This document shows, piece after piece, positions 44,215 to 54,339 of a stretch of 64,000 nt of DNA; the first letter of the stretch is position 1; each line of letters opens with the position of its first letter. The position numbers and the translations under genes were made by a program. The DNA is from CAVXFB01 sp963760935 (GTDB lineage: Bacteria; Planctomycetota; Planctomycetia; Pirellulales; Thermoguttaceae). The DNA is taken from the NCBI GenBank assembly GCA_963760935.1, contig CAVXFB010000003.1, positions 310,001 to 374,000 of the forward strand, read 5' to 3'. Under the pieces are notes generated by a model. The model worked only from the letters and a program-made list of their open reading frames with translations, was not told the DNA's origin and did no database searches.

Positions 44215-47200
44215 ATGAGGGGCAAAGAGTTCTCGAAGCGGCGATTCACCTATCACCGCACGATCCTCGCCATTCTTCTGGCGTGGTCGGCAACCATCGG
44301 CTGTCTAGCTTGGTGGTATTCTGCGGACCAAGCGAACAACATGTCCGAGATGGCACGCATCTATGCCCGAGCGTGCGCCGAGAAGGATTTGATCTACCAT
44401 CGTTGGAATGCAGCCCAGGGTGGCGTATACGTGCCTGTATCGAAGGACTCTCAGCCCAATCCGTACCTTCAGGTTACCGACCGGGACGTGACGACTCCAT
44501 CTGGTCGCACACTCACGCTGGTGAACCAGGCCTACATGACTCGCCAAGCCCACGAGCTTGAGGCAAACGTTGGCAGCGTCCATGCCCATATCACGAGCCT
44601 CAAGCCTCTTAACCCCAAGAACGGTGCAGACAAGTGGGAGCAGGAGGCCCTTCTTGCCTTTGCGAAAGGCGAGACGGAGGCAAGCGTTGTCTTTCACCAA
44701 GACGGCAACCACACGGCCCGTCTCATGCGACCATTCTACGTCGAGCAGTCTTGTCTGAAGTGCCACGAGCAGCAAGGCTACAAAATTGGCGACGTGCGTG
44801 GCGGCATTAGCGTCACCGTACCGGTCGATTCAATATGGAAGACCGAGACAAAACAGGCTCGCAATGTCTTCCTCGCTCTTGGGGGTATTTGGATACTCGG
44901 GGCAATCACGATTGTCGTGATCGGCAGGTCCATGAATCAACGCCGATTAGAGCGTGAACGAGCGATAGAAGCACTAGCCCATTTTTCAGCCATCGTGACC
45001 TCCTCTCAAGACGCAATCATTGGCAAGACTCTGGATGGCGTTATCACGTCATGGAATGACGCTGCGGAGCATCTTTACGGATACACGGCGGAAGAAGTGG
45101 TGGGGCGATCCATCCTGATTTTATTGCCTCCAGACCGGCCCGACGAGCTTGCAGATATCCTTAGCGATATCAGGCAGAGCGAGCGTGTAAAGCATTACGA
45201 TGCGATCCGTCGTCGTAAAGATGGCAGTCTCGTTGACGTGTGCCTAACGCTTTCCCCGATCACAGACGTCGATGGGAAGATCGTTGGCGTATCGACTATC
45301 GCCCGCAACATAACAGACCGCAAGCGGGCAGAGCAAGTGCTGCGAGAAAGTGAAGAACGTTACCGCACCCTGGTGGAGAACATCGACCTGGGCATCACGC
45401 TTGTTGATCGACAACACCGGGTTGTGATGGTCAATGAAGGACACGCCAAGATGTTCAACAGGACGGCTAGGGAATGTATCGGCCAGGAATGCTTCCGGTT
45501 GTTTGAGGGACGGGAGGCGGTGTGTCCTCATTGTCCCGGTGTACAAGCCATGAGAACGGGACTCCCTGCTGAAGTTGAATCGCAAGGCGTGCGGGTTGAT
45601 TGTAGCACATTTGCCGTAAAACTGCGGGCTTTTCCCATCTTTGACTCCGATGGAACACCGAGTGGATTTATTGAGGTCGTCGAGGACATAACTGAACGCA
45701 AGCGAATGGAACAGGATCTTTGGGGAACCAGGGAGTGCTACCGTGTCGTCGCAGAGAATGTTGAAGATGTAATCTGGACTTCCGACTTGAATCTGCGATG
45801 GACCTACATTAGTCCTTCGATGGAGCGGTTCCGAGGCTTTACAGCGGCGGAAAGCATGAATCACTCCGTGGATCAACTAGTGACACCGGCCTCCGCTGAG
45901 GTTGCCAAGAAGGCTATGGCTGAATTTATAACAGCCATAGCGGCGGACGAGCGTGCATTGCATCGCCCTGTAAGGCTTGAAGTGGAGTACATCTGTAAGG
46001 ACGGCTCGACAAAGTGGGCCGAAGTCAACGTTAACGTTGTACGATCATCGGATGGGGGTGGAGCCAGTTTAGTCGGCGTCACCCGTGACATCAGTGGCCG
46101 CAAGAAGGCCGAGGAAGAACTCAATAGAGCGAAACAAGCTGCCGAGGCTGCCAACCGGGCCAAGAGCGAATTCCTGGCGAACATGAGCCATGAGATTCGC
46201 ACTCCGATGACGGCGATCCTCGGGTTTGCGGATATCCTTTTGGACAACTCCGTGACGAAGGAGGCCGTCGAAGCGGCGCAGATCATCAAGCGGAACGGAA
46301 AGCACCTCCTGAGCATCATCAATGACATTCTCGATCTATCGAAGATCGAGGCGGAAAAATGCACGGTTGGTCTCCAGGAATGCTCGCCCAGCCATATCGC
46401 TGTCGAAGTCATTTCATTGATGAAGGTGCGTGCTGACGCAAAGAGACTGCCGCTGACGCTGGAAGTCCGGGGAAGCATCCCCGAGAAGATCACGACCGAT
46501 CCGATCCGCCTGCGGCAAATCCTCGTTAATCTCATCGGCAACGCCATCAAGTTTACGGAATTGGGCAGCGTTCGGCTCGTCATGTGGTTGGACGAAGCGT
46601 CCGAAGACAACGCCAAGTTGAGATTCGACGTGATCGACACGGGCGTCGGCATGTCGGAGGAACAAATTGGCCTGCTATTCCGACCATTTTCCCAAGTGGA
46701 TGGCTCGTCCTGTCGTCGTTTCGGTGGCACCGGCCTGGGGCTGGCAATCAGTAAACGGCTGGCCGGGCTACTCGGTGGCGATATTGTCGTTCGGAGCAAC
46801 CTGGGCCAAGGCAGCACGTTCAGTCTTGTTATGGACATTGGATCGCTCAACGATCTGGCAACGCCCCAAGACTACGCTGAAACGCAGACGGCAGATAGCA
46901 CTCGTGATGTCGCCAATATCAGGTTGAACTGCCACGTGCTCTTGGCCGAGGATAACGATTACAATCAACTACTGATCGTGCGGATGCTGCAAAAGGCTGG
47001 AGCCGAGGTTACGGTGACGGAAAACGGGCAACTGGCAATCGAATGCGTAAAGTCCGCACAGAAGCAGGGGAAACCGTTTGACGTTATCCTCATGGATATG
47101 ATGATGCCCGTCGTGAATGGTTACGAGGCCACGAGAAGCCTGCGGTCTGAAGAATATGACAGGCCAATCATCGCCTTGACTGCCAACGCCATGGACGCAG

Positions 47201-47388
47201 ACAAAACGAAATGCCTGGATGCCGGATGTGACGCTTACCTTAGCAAACCGATTGACCGAACAGCATTGATTGAGACTATCGCAACGCATGTCGAACGGCG
47301 TGCCGAGGCTTTTCCTCTCTGTGACGCAGTCGGTGACATTGCCACGGAGCAGCTTGCGACGACAGAAGCTCCAGCCATTTTCGATTAG
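44215..47388 (+). CDS. Hybrid sensor histidine kinase with haem-c-type sensor, PAS domains and receiver
   Basis: The product is 1057 residues, with ATG 44215 set by GGAGG. TM helices lie at about 16-36 and 222-242. The periplasmic part is a DUF3365/Tll0287-like domain with CLKCH at residues 180-184, a CxxCH haem c attachment site. Three PAS domains follow (about 255-375, 378-500, 505-625). HisKA is at NMSHEIRTPMTAILGF (His near 660), and the ATPase domain has N-box NLIGNAIKFTE and GTGLGLAI. A receiver domain starts HVLLAEDNDYNQLL at about 905, with phospho-acceptor Asp in VILMDMMMP. It is thus a membrane redox or gas sensor that autophosphorylates and relays to its own receiver. The downstream partner is unknown. 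Confidence 0.9.
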   Translation: MRGKEFSKRRFTYHRTILAILLAWSATIGCLAWWYSADQANNMSEMARIYARACAEKDLIYHRWNAAQGGVYVPVSKDSQPNPYLQVTDRDVTTPSGRTLTLVNQAYMTRQAHELEANVGSVHAHITSLKPLNPKNGADKWEQEALLAFAKGETEASVVFHQDGNHTARLMRPFYVEQSCLKCHEQQGYKIGDVRGGISVTVPVDSIWKTETKQARNVFLALGGIWILGAITIVVIGRSMNQRRLERERAIEALAHFSAIVTSSQDAIIGKTLDGVITSWNDAAEHLYGYTAEEVVGRSILILLPPDRPDELADILSDIRQSERVKHYDAIRRRKDGSLVDVCLTLSPITDVDGKIVGVSTIARNITDRKRAEQVLRESEERYRTLVENIDLGITLVDRQHRVVMVNEGHAKMFNRTARECIGQECFRLFEGREAVCPHCPGVQAMRTGLPAEVESQGVRVDCSTFAVKLRAFPIFDSDGTPSGFIEVVEDITERKRMEQDLWGTRECYRVVAENVEDVIWTSDLNLRWTYISPSMERFRGFTAAESMNHSVDQLVTPASAEVAKKAMAEFITAIAADERALHRPVRLEVEYICKDGSTKWAEVNVNVVRSSDGGGASLVGVTRDISGRKKAEEELNRAKQAAEAANRAKSEFLANMSHEIRTPMTAILGFADILLDNSVTKEAVEAAQIIKRNGKHLLSIINDILDLSKIEAEKCTVGLQECSPSHIAVEVISLMKVRADAKRLPLTLEVRGSIPEKITTDPIRLRQILVNLIGNAIKFTELGSVRLVMWLDEASEDNAKLRFDVIDTGVGMSEEQIGLLFRPFSQVDGSSCRRFGGTGLGLAISKRLAGLLGGDIVVRSNLGQGSTFSLVMDIGSLNDLATPQDYAETQTADSTRDVANIRLNCHVLLAEDNDYNQLLIVRMLQKAGAEVTVTENGQLAIECVKSAQKQGKPFDVILMDMMMPVVNGYEATRSLRSEEYDRPIIALTANAMDADKTKCLDAGCDAYLSKPIDRTALIETIATHVERRAEAFPLCDAVGDIATEQLATTEAPAIFD

Positions 47389-47439
47389 ACGTGGCAGTTC
47401 CGTGACGACGTTGCCAGCGAGATGATCCTCACGTCCGTG

Positions 47440-47640
47440 CCTTGACCGCTTTCAGAGTCTTCGTTCCCACCTCACCGGGCGGCTACGGTTCGGCGTCAGA
47501 ACCGCACCGGGAAGAGGCCCCAAGAAACGACTCGGCCCATCCAGTTTCAGTGTTGATCAGACTAGCTGACCGACTGTTCTTGGACGGGCCTTGTCTGCCA
47601 TCATTCTTGCTACACGGTCCAGGGAGTCAAGAGGCAAAAT
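47440..47640. repeat. Diverged direct repeat, copy A (between the two kinases)
   Basis: GGCCCATCCAGTTTCAGTGT, GACTGTTCTTGGACGGGCC and GTCCAGGGAGTCAAG follow the same order and spacing as in copy B at 50010-50190. On the minus strand both encode a related peptide start (KARPRTVGQ here, DARPKTVSQ there). Copy A is more decayed. Confidence 0.6.
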
Positions 47641-47753
47641 CCTCGGAATGCCAGCAATCGTTGCAGGCACGGGACGCATTCTTGATGTTCCGAAGTCGTG
47701 TACAATACCGATATCGGGTTGCGAGGTGCAGAAGCGAAAGAGCAGGTGGCGGC

Positions 47754-49976
47754 ATGAGCGACCAGGACAAGACAAAGCAGCAACTCCTCGAAGAAGTCGT
47801 CGAATTACGGCAACGATTGTCGTTGTTGGAAGGGATCAAAACAGAAGATCGGCAGATCGGTGAAGATCTGCGGTTCCGCAATTACTTCGACCAGGGGTTG
47901 ATTGGGATGGCCGTGACCTCGCTCGATAAACGCTGGCTGGAGGTTAATGACCGGCTCTGCGAAATCATGGGACATACCAGAGAGCAACTCATTCAAAGCA
48001 ATTGGGCCGAACTGACGCATCCTGATGACCTTGAACCGAACATACGGTTGTTCAACCAGCTTCTTGCAGGCCAGATCGAGCACTATACCCTCGACAAGCG
48101 CTTTTTCCGAAGAGACAAGAGCATCGTCTACACCACGATTCATGTCCGAGCGTTCCGCAAGGAGGACGGATCGATTGACCACATTGTCAGCCTGACGGAA
48201 GACATCACGGCCAGAAAACACGCAGAGGACAGACTGACATACTTGGCGTCGTTTCCGGAGAAAGATCCCAACCCGATTGTGGAGGTGAGCCTGGGCGGGG
48301 ACATCCAATACATGAACCCAACGGCGCAGCGCCTATTTCCCGAGTTGCGTGAACAGGGACTGTCGCATCCCTGGTTGACGCATTGGAAAGCAGTGGTACG
48401 CCCGTTATGCGAGGGGCGAAGCGAATATATCGTACGGACCGTAGCCGTTGCAGACCGCCACTATCAAAAATCATTTCATTACATCGCCCAAGATCAGGTC
48501 GTTCGGATCTACGGCCTCGACATTACGGAACTCCAACATGCGCAGGAGTCCTTACGGCAGAGTTACGAGCAGCTTCAGGCCATTTACGAGGGGATGATCG
48601 AGGGCCTACTCATCACGGACATCAAGACAAAGCGTTTTGTTCGTGCGAATTCCTCGATGTGCCGAATGCTCGGCTACTCCGAGGAGGAGTTGTTGGCGGC
48701 GTCCGTCAGGGATATTCACCCACCCGAGGAAGTGCCCAACGACGTGCAGAGATTTCAGGCAGCAGCCGATGGCCGAGTCACGATCAACGAGGAGCGACCC
48801 GTTCTCAGGAAAGATGGTAGCATTTTTTATGCGGATATTACGGGTCATCCAATCCTCTACGAGGGGCGGCCTTGCCTGCTTGCTCTATTCCGTGATGTCA
48901 CCGAACGCAAACAGGCTGAGGAGGCGTTGCGGCAGAGCCACGACGAGCTTCGTGCGATCTACGATCAAGTGGTGGATGGCATCATCATTACCGACGCCGA
49001 GAGCGGTAACGTCCTTCGGGCAAATAGCGCTTACTGCCGTCTGGTGGGCTATTCTGGAGGGGAGGTGTACTCGTTATCGCCAGACCAGATTCATCCGCCA
49101 GAAGCATTGCCTAGGGTGTGGGAGTACCTTGAAGCCGTCAAGAAGGGAACCGCTACACGGATTGACAATCTGCCATTCTTGCGCAACGACGGCAGTATCG
49201 TGTATGCCGATGTCATCTCTCGCCCGATTTTCTACGACAGGCAGCCTGGGCTGATCCATTTTTTCCATGACGTTACCGAGCGCAAACGGGCCGAAGAGGC
49301 GTTGCTCCGGGAACGGCGCACTCTGGAACACATGTTGCAGTCTAGCGACCATGAGCGACAACTAATCGCTTACGAAATCCACGATGGCCTGGCGCAATAT
49401 TTGGCTGGGGCCATCATGCAGTTGGAACATTCCCACAACATACGAGAGGAGAGGCCAAAGGAGTCGGCGACGGCTTACGAAGCTGGCATGGAGTTGCTTC
49501 GTCAAAGCCATTTCGAGGCGAGGCGCTTGATCAGCGGAGTCCGGCCACCAATTCTCGACGAGTCGGGCGTGGTGGCGGCGGTGGCCCATCTTGTCTACGA
49601 ATTCCGGACGCACAAAGGGCCGAAGGTCCAGTTCCGCAGCAAGGTTGAGTTCGACCGCCTCGCTCCCGTTTTGGAAAACTCCATTTATCGGATCGTCCAA
49701 GAGGGCCTCGCAAATGCCCTGAAGCACAGCCGGAGCACACAGGTTAGCGTCAGTTTGATGCAACGGGAGGAAAACGTTCGCATCGTAATACGGGATCAGG
49801 GCATTGGTTTTGATCCGAAGACCGCTGCGGAAGGTTGCTTCGGCCTGGAAGGCATTCGGGAGCGAGCCCGACTACTTGGCGGAAGTTCAAAGATCGACAG
49901 CACTCCTGGCAGAGGAACCCGAATTGTCGTGGATTTGCCCATCGTGCTGCGAAAAAAAACGTCGAAGCGTAGATGA
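47754..49976 (+). CDS. Cytosolic multi-PAS sensor histidine kinase (HisKA_3 type)
   Basis: The likely start is ATG 47754 (MSDQDKTKQQLLEEVVELRQ), giving 740 residues; the frame is open further upstream, but that part lies in the repeat and is not protein-like. Four PAS domains lie at about 40-165, 165-265, 275-400 and 400-525, the last two closely alike (RANSSMCRMLGYSEEEL and RANSAYCRLVGYSGGEV). The dimerisation helix HERQLIAYEIHDGLAQYLAG (His near 541) is HisKA_3, and the C-terminal ATPase has EGLANALKHS and GFGLEGIRER-like FGLEGIRERARLLGG. There are no TM segments. Kinases of this class usually pair with NarL/LuxR-type regulators; none is in the window next to it. Confidence 0.9.
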   Translation: MSDQDKTKQQLLEEVVELRQRLSLLEGIKTEDRQIGEDLRFRNYFDQGLIGMAVTSLDKRWLEVNDRLCEIMGHTREQLIQSNWAELTHPDDLEPNIRLFNQLLAGQIEHYTLDKRFFRRDKSIVYTTIHVRAFRKEDGSIDHIVSLTEDITARKHAEDRLTYLASFPEKDPNPIVEVSLGGDIQYMNPTAQRLFPELREQGLSHPWLTHWKAVVRPLCEGRSEYIVRTVAVADRHYQKSFHYIAQDQVVRIYGLDITELQHAQESLRQSYEQLQAIYEGMIEGLLITDIKTKRFVRANSSMCRMLGYSEEELLAASVRDIHPPEEVPNDVQRFQAAADGRVTINEERPVLRKDGSIFYADITGHPILYEGRPCLLALFRDVTERKQAEEALRQSHDELRAIYDQVVDGIIITDAESGNVLRANSAYCRLVGYSGGEVYSLSPDQIHPPEALPRVWEYLEAVKKGTATRIDNLPFLRNDGSIVYADVISRPIFYDRQPGLIHFFHDVTERKRAEEALLRERRTLEHMLQSSDHERQLIAYEIHDGLAQYLAGAIMQLEHSHNIREERPKESATAYEAGMELLRQSHFEARRLISGVRPPILDESGVVAAVAHLVYEFRTHKGPKVQFRSKVEFDRLAPVLENSIYRIVQEGLANALKHSRSTQVSVSLMQREENVRIVIRDQGIGFDPKTAAEGCFGLEGIRERARLLGGSSKIDSTPGRGTRIVVDLPIVLRKKTSKRR

Positions 49977-50009
49977 TGGTGCCAGCGAACAAGTCTTCCC
50001 GCAGACTTT

Positions 50010-50190
50010 CGGATAGGTGCTGCCTCGCCGGGCTGCTGCTGGTCGGCGTGAAACCCGTGGCGGAAAAATCCCCACGAAGCTCCAAAAACCGACAAGGCCC
50101 ATCCATCTCCAGCAGTGTTGCCTGACTGACTGTCTTTGGACGGGCGTCGTCCGGCGTCATTCTTTCTCCACTGTCCAGGAGGTCAAGTGT
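50010..50190. repeat. Diverged direct repeat, copy B (after the second kinase)
   Basis: GGCCCATCCATCTCCAGCAG, GACTGTCTTTGGACGGGCG and GTCCAGGAGGTCAAGTGTC mirror copy A. On the minus strand it could encode the start of a small protein, MTPDDARPKTVSQATLLEMD and GPCRFLELRG, that then loses character towards the kinase gene. Confidence 0.6.
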
Positions 50191-50707
50191 CACAATCGCC
50201 ACGTGTGCGACCCTACCGGCCCGGCGATTCTTTTGGCGGCGATTTTTGCGAATCTCGATTCGCAGAAGGCTTTAGCCCTGCGGCGGATTGTTCCGAGTTA
50301 TCGAGATAACAAAAAGGGTGGGCATTAGTGGCTCTGGGAGGCCCACCCGGTGTCAAGTGTGCCGAGGAAGAGTCAGGAGTTGTTTAGTTTTACGAGGCGT
50401 CAATTCGTCCACTGAGCCGATGGTGGCGACGTTTGCCGGAAATTGGGCCAGCGGTTCAGTTGCAATCCTCCGCCGCCTGAACGGCCCGGAGATCAGCGCA
50501 TGCGGTAACAGACGGAACTAGAATAGCGGAAAATGGAAGTTAAATCCTGGTCGAAGCGCGAATCATGGCAGGAACAATCCTCTGTTACCTCAATCTTATT
50601 CGATTCAAGAATGAGCACGGGACGTACGCAAAGGATTCCTGACTCGGGACAGGCTCGCCGCGACTCGGGGCCGAGAAAAGTGGCAAGGACAAGCCGCGGA
50701 ACGTGAA
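50191..50707. other. Intergenic region with hairpins before the PHA genes
   Basis: No gene is evident. GCGAATC-TC-GATTCGC is a hairpin near 50246-50261. GGGTGGGC (about 50319) pairs with GCCCACCC (about 50350) across a loop of about 18 bases. Neither has a T-run, though they lie between convergent genes. Confidence 0.5.
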
Positions 50708-51823
50708 TTAGGCGGGCGGCGATGGCAGCGGTTCGGATCGCTTCGCCAGCCATTGTACGACGTGCGGCCAGAGCTCGCGCTGCGCCGCCGAACCCATTGC
50801 CAAACCAATGTGGCCGGCGGGCAGCTTGATCATCTCGCGGTCGGTCGAACCGACCAAGTCGTTGAACGGTTCGCTCTGGCTCGGCGGCACGAGGTCGTCC
50901 TGCTCGGCCAGCAGATTAAGCACCGGGCATTTGATGTCGCGAAGATCTACGGTCCGTTTTCCAAGCGCGAACTGATTCTGCACCAAGAGGTTTTGCTGGT
51001 ACAGATATTTCACAAACTCACGGAAGGCTTGGCCTGCCACGGGCACGTTGTCGTTCAGCCACGTCTCCATCGTGACGAACTCGTCGACGTATTTCGTGTC
51101 ATCGAGCCGTTCCAGCAGTGCGACATTCTTGGCCACGAGGTTTCGCACCGGCTTCAGCATTAGGAAGCACGCCTGAAGATACTCGGCCGGACAGTTTCCG
51201 AAGGCGTCGACGAAGGCGTCAACGTCAAAATAGCGTGGGTCGGTCCACAGGTTCAGCAAGCCCTCGCGCGTCGAGAAGTCGATGCCTGCCGCAAGCAGGA
51301 TCAGGTTTTTCACATACTCCTGATGAAGGGCGGTGAACATCGCGCTCATCGTCCCGCCCATGCAATATCCCAAGATGCTCACTTGGGGCGAAGACGTGCG
51401 TTTCTGCAAAAACTTCACCACGTTTCGCATGTAGGTGTTGACGTACGTATTGAGATCGAGATTGCGATCGGCGTACGTCGGCTTCCCCCAATCGATCAGA
51501 TAGGTATCGAAGCCCGCCTTGACGAAATGGGCAACGACGCTCTTGTTGGGCAGAATGTCAAGGATGTAGGGTCGATTGACCAAGGCAAACACGAACAACA
51601 GCGGCGTCTTGTGCCGCACCGGCCCTTCGGCCACGTATCGCAGCAAACGCAGCCGATCTTCCTCGAAGACGACCTCGGAGGGCGTCACGCCCTTGCGGAC
51701 ATTCTTGGTCTGCGACCAAAGGCTCGGAAGCCGCGACATGCGGCGAACGTTCGCCATCGATTCGTCGAAGATCGCCTGCTGGACCTCCAGCCAAGGATTT
51801 CCAGATTCGCCGTTGCTGCTCAT
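50708..51823 (-). CDS. phaC: Class III polyhydroxyalkanoate synthase PhaC
   Basis: The 371-residue product has the alpha/beta-hydrolase polymerase core. The lipase-like box is GYCMGG with catalytic Cys154, the acid sits in AEQDDLVPP (Asp309/310) and the base in PAGHIG (His338). The size and the lack of a long N-terminal extension fit class III, which needs PhaE. It polymerises (R)-3-hydroxyacyl-CoA on cytoplasmic granules. The gene ends the minus-strand run phaR, phasin, thiolase, phaE, phaC; the phaE stop lies 30 bases before its ATG, so these two are probably co-transcribed. Confidence 0.93.
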   Translation of the reverse strand: MSSNGESGNPWLEVQQAIFDESMANVRRMSRLPSLWSQTKNVRKGVTPSEVVFEEDRLRLLRYVAEGPVRHKTPLLFVFALVNRPYILDILPNKSVVAHFVKAGFDTYLIDWGKPTYADRNLDLNTYVNTYMRNVVKFLQKRTSSPQVSILGYCMGGTMSAMFTALHQEYVKNLILLAAGIDFSTREGLLNLWTDPRYFDVDAFVDAFGNCPAEYLQACFLMLKPVRNLVAKNVALLERLDDTKYVDEFVTMETWLNDNVPVAGQAFREFVKYLYQQNLLVQNQFALGKRTVDLRDIKCPVLNLLAEQDDLVPPSQSEPFNDLVGSTDREMIKLPAGHIGLAMGSAAQRELWPHVVQWLAKRSEPLPSPPA

Positions 51824-51853
51824 GTTATTCTGCGTGAGCGGTTCTGCTCTGTG

Positions 51854-52339
51854 CTACTGCGATGGTTCGGGGGTTGCATTCTTCTCCACGCGTGCCTTCT
51901 TCTCCATCGCCTCCAAGCGATCGCCGAGACTATCCAATTGGGCATTCAGATTTTTTAGCCGCCGATCAACCTGCTCGAACTGCTCGCCGATGTCTTCGCC
52001 CAGGCGGCGCAGGGCCTTGATGACCTGGTCAATGTCCTGAGAACTGGCCAGTTGCATTTCGTGGTGCAGCCAGCCAAGGTACTCTCGCATCCGATTTCGC
52101 GACTCCGTGCCGCCAGTGAGGAACTGTTTCTGGGCATCCAAAAATGGCGACGAGCGGAGAAACTGTTCCCAGTAGTCGCCCCACACCTTGAACAAATTGG
52201 CGCGGTTGCTGCGGAACGCGTCGGGCGATAGCGAGCCGGCCATGGCTTGACAGGCGTCCGTGGCCTGCGACGCCATGTCAAACCATAGCCGCATCATGTC
52301 CGCCATACCGTCCGGCATTGTTTTCGGGTCATCACTCAT
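51854..52339 (-). CDS. phaE: PHA synthase subunit PhaE-like
   Basis: The 161-residue product is mostly helical. The segment LWFDMASQATDACQAMAG, then VWGDYWEQFLRSSPFLDAQK and EYLGWLHHEMQLASSQDIDQ, follows the PhaE pattern. A C-terminal coiled coil (EQFEQVDRRLKNLNAQLDSL) and a charged end complete it. It is much shorter than the roughly 350-residue PhaE of purple sulfur bacteria, closer to small planctomycete forms. It is expected to activate PhaC as a non-catalytic partner. The assignment rests on weak sequence similarity plus position directly upstream of a class III phaC. Confidence 0.75.
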   Translation of the reverse strand: MSDDPKTMPDGMADMMRLWFDMASQATDACQAMAGSLSPDAFRSNRANLFKVWGDYWEQFLRSSPFLDAQKQFLTGGTESRNRMREYLGWLHHEMQLASSQDIDQVIKALRRLGEDIGEQFEQVDRRLKNLNAQLDSLGDRLEAMEKKARVEKNATPEPSQ

Positions 52340-52419
52340 CGATCGGCCCTCTTGAGAGCATGTATAGCGCCACCCCTAAAGTATAGCACGACACGTGCCT
52401 CCGCGACGCTGCAAACTCG

Positions 52420-53601
52420 TCAGCCGATAGTCTGGACTGCCACGGCTACGGCTTCGCCTCCGCCGATGCACAGCGATGCGATGCCGGTCCGTCGTCCCCG
52501 CCGTTTTAGGGCGTCTAACAGGGTAACCAACACGCGGGCGCCGCTGGCCCCGATCGGATGGCCCAGGGCCACGGCTCCGCCATGCACGTTCACTTTGTCG
52601 TGCGGGATGCTAAGGTCCTTCATGGCCGCCATAGGCACGACCGCAAACGCCTCGTTGATCTCGAAAAGGTCTACGTCGGCGACCTTGAGGCCGAGTTTGG
52701 CCATCAAGTTTTCAATTGCGCAAATTGGGGCAAGCGTAAACCATTCCGGCTCGCGCGACCAGGTTGAGTACCCGAGCACCTTGGCCTGCGGCGTCACACG
52801 CAACTGTTCGGCTTTCTGCGACGACAGCACCGCGATGGCTGCGGCGCCGTCGTTGATGCTCGAAGCGTTGCCGGCCGTCACGGTTCCCTCTTTTCCGAAC
52901 GCCGGCTGTAGGGCCCGCAGTTTGCCTTCATTGAACCGCGCCGGGCCCTCGTCGCGATCAACGGTGGTCGTCTCGCGGCGGCTTACGACCTCGACAGGAG
53001 TGATTTCGGACGCGAATGCGCCGTTCTGCTGCGCCTCGATCGCTCGCTGGAAGCTGGCGACCGCGAAATCGTCCTGCTCTTGGCGCGAAAATTGATACTT
53101 TTCTGCACAGCGGTCGCCGCACATGCCCATGTGGACGTTGTTGTAAACGTCCCACAGTCCGTCGTGAACCATCGAATCCACGATCTCGCCGTTACCCATG
53201 CGGTAGCCCAGCCGGGCCTTCGGCAACAAGTATGGCGCAGACGACATATTTTCTGTGCCGCCGGCGACGATCACTTCAGCATCGCCGCACTTGATTGCCT
53301 GGGTGGCCAACATTACGGCCTTGAGGCTGGACCCGCAGACCTTGTTGACGGTTGTCGCACCGACCGCCGGCGAGAGCCCCGCGCCGATGGCCGACTGCCT
53401 TGCAACGTTCTGGCCGAGTCCAGCACTTAGGACATTTCCAAAGATGACCTCCTGAACCTGATCGGCCGGCACGTTGGCACGCTGAAGCGCAGCCTTGATG
53501 GCAATGCTCCCCAACGTCGGTGCTGGAACTTGCGAAAGGGTACCACAAAAGCTGCCGATCGGTGTTCGCACACCACCGGCTAGAACAATATCCGTGGCCA
53601 T
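52420..53601 (-). CDS. phaA: Acetyl-CoA C-acetyltransferase (beta-ketothiolase)
   Basis: The 393-residue product is a full-length thiolase. The active-site residues sit at the textbook positions: Cys89 in NKVCGSSLKAV, His348 in GGAVALGHPIGASGAR and Cys378 in IASLCIGGG. It condenses two acetyl-CoA to acetoacetyl-CoA. In this neighbourhood it supplies the first step of PHB synthesis, with the SDR at 55251 as probable second enzyme and PhaC/E as third. A degradative thiolase role cannot be excluded from sequence. Confidence 0.93.
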   Translation of the reverse strand: MATDIVLAGGVRTPIGSFCGTLSQVPAPTLGSIAIKAALQRANVPADQVQEVIFGNVLSAGLGQNVARQSAIGAGLSPAVGATTVNKVCGSSLKAVMLATQAIKCGDAEVIVAGGTENMSSAPYLLPKARLGYRMGNGEIVDSMVHDGLWDVYNNVHMGMCGDRCAEKYQFSRQEQDDFAVASFQRAIEAQQNGAFASEITPVEVVSRRETTTVDRDEGPARFNEGKLRALQPAFGKEGTVTAGNASSINDGAAAIAVLSSQKAEQLRVTPQAKVLGYSTWSREPEWFTLAPICAIENLMAKLGLKVADVDLFEINEAFAVVPMAAMKDLSIPHDKVNVHGGAVALGHPIGASGARVLVTLLDALKRRGRRTGIASLCIGGGEAVAVAVQTIG

Positions 53602-53794
53602 CGCTAGAATCCTTTGCTAGAACATTATTTTCGATGCATCCGAGGGCCGTTGACTGTGCGCCTTAACCAGCGACGAGGCTCTTGTGGAATAGGCAGAGCG
53701 CACCGAGCCCTCCCGTCGGACCTAGGCATGTTTTGGTGGAAGTTGCGGCGATCGCTCCCCCCGACGAATCGCTGCGATGCGAGCAAACCGTGGG

Positions 53795-54339
53795 TCAGCT
53801 TTGCTTGCTCTGGCTGACCATTTCCTTGACACGCTCGGTGGCTGATCTCGCGATCTGATCGGCCTGCTGGGCAGTTTTCTGGGCCAAATGCGACATCGCG
53901 TCGGCCGTATCGGCATTGACCTTCCGGGCCAGTTCCGACCAAGTGCCGATAATCCGGCTATTGGCCTTCAACATCGCCTGGGTGTTCATCCGCATCGAAT
54001 CCATCGCCGTTTCCCACCATTCGGCGAAACGAATTCCAGCGTCGACGCCACCTTCACCCTGGCGGGCTTCCAGCGCCTTCTGCATCAGTTTCATGCTCGA
54101 CTCGGCCTGTTGATTGATCACGCGAATGGCCTCGTCGATGTTCTCTTGAACCTTGGCCATCGCCTCACCGGCGGCAGCCTGCCCCTTGTTGTACCATTCG
54201 CTGAGCGAGTCGGAATCGAACATTTGCCTCATCCACTTGGCCGATTCCTCCTGCATTTTGACCCCGGACTCGACGGCCGATTGCCAAGCGGCCATTGCCT
54301 GCCGGAATAGCTCATCACTGTTTTGGGTAGCCGTTGCCA
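53795..54339 (-). CDS. Phasin-like granule protein
   Basis: ATG 54339 (MATATQNSDELFRQAMAAWQ) with AGGAGTT upstream gives 181 residues; an earlier in-frame ATG is less likely. The protein is entirely alpha-helical and Gln/Ala/Glu-rich, with phasin-like features such as SSMKLMQKALEARQ, MRMNTQAMLKANSRIIGTWS and a C-terminal coiled coil ending ATERVKEMVSQSKQS. Phasins coat PHA granules and control their size. The call combines composition with location between phaA and phaR. Confidence 0.75.
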
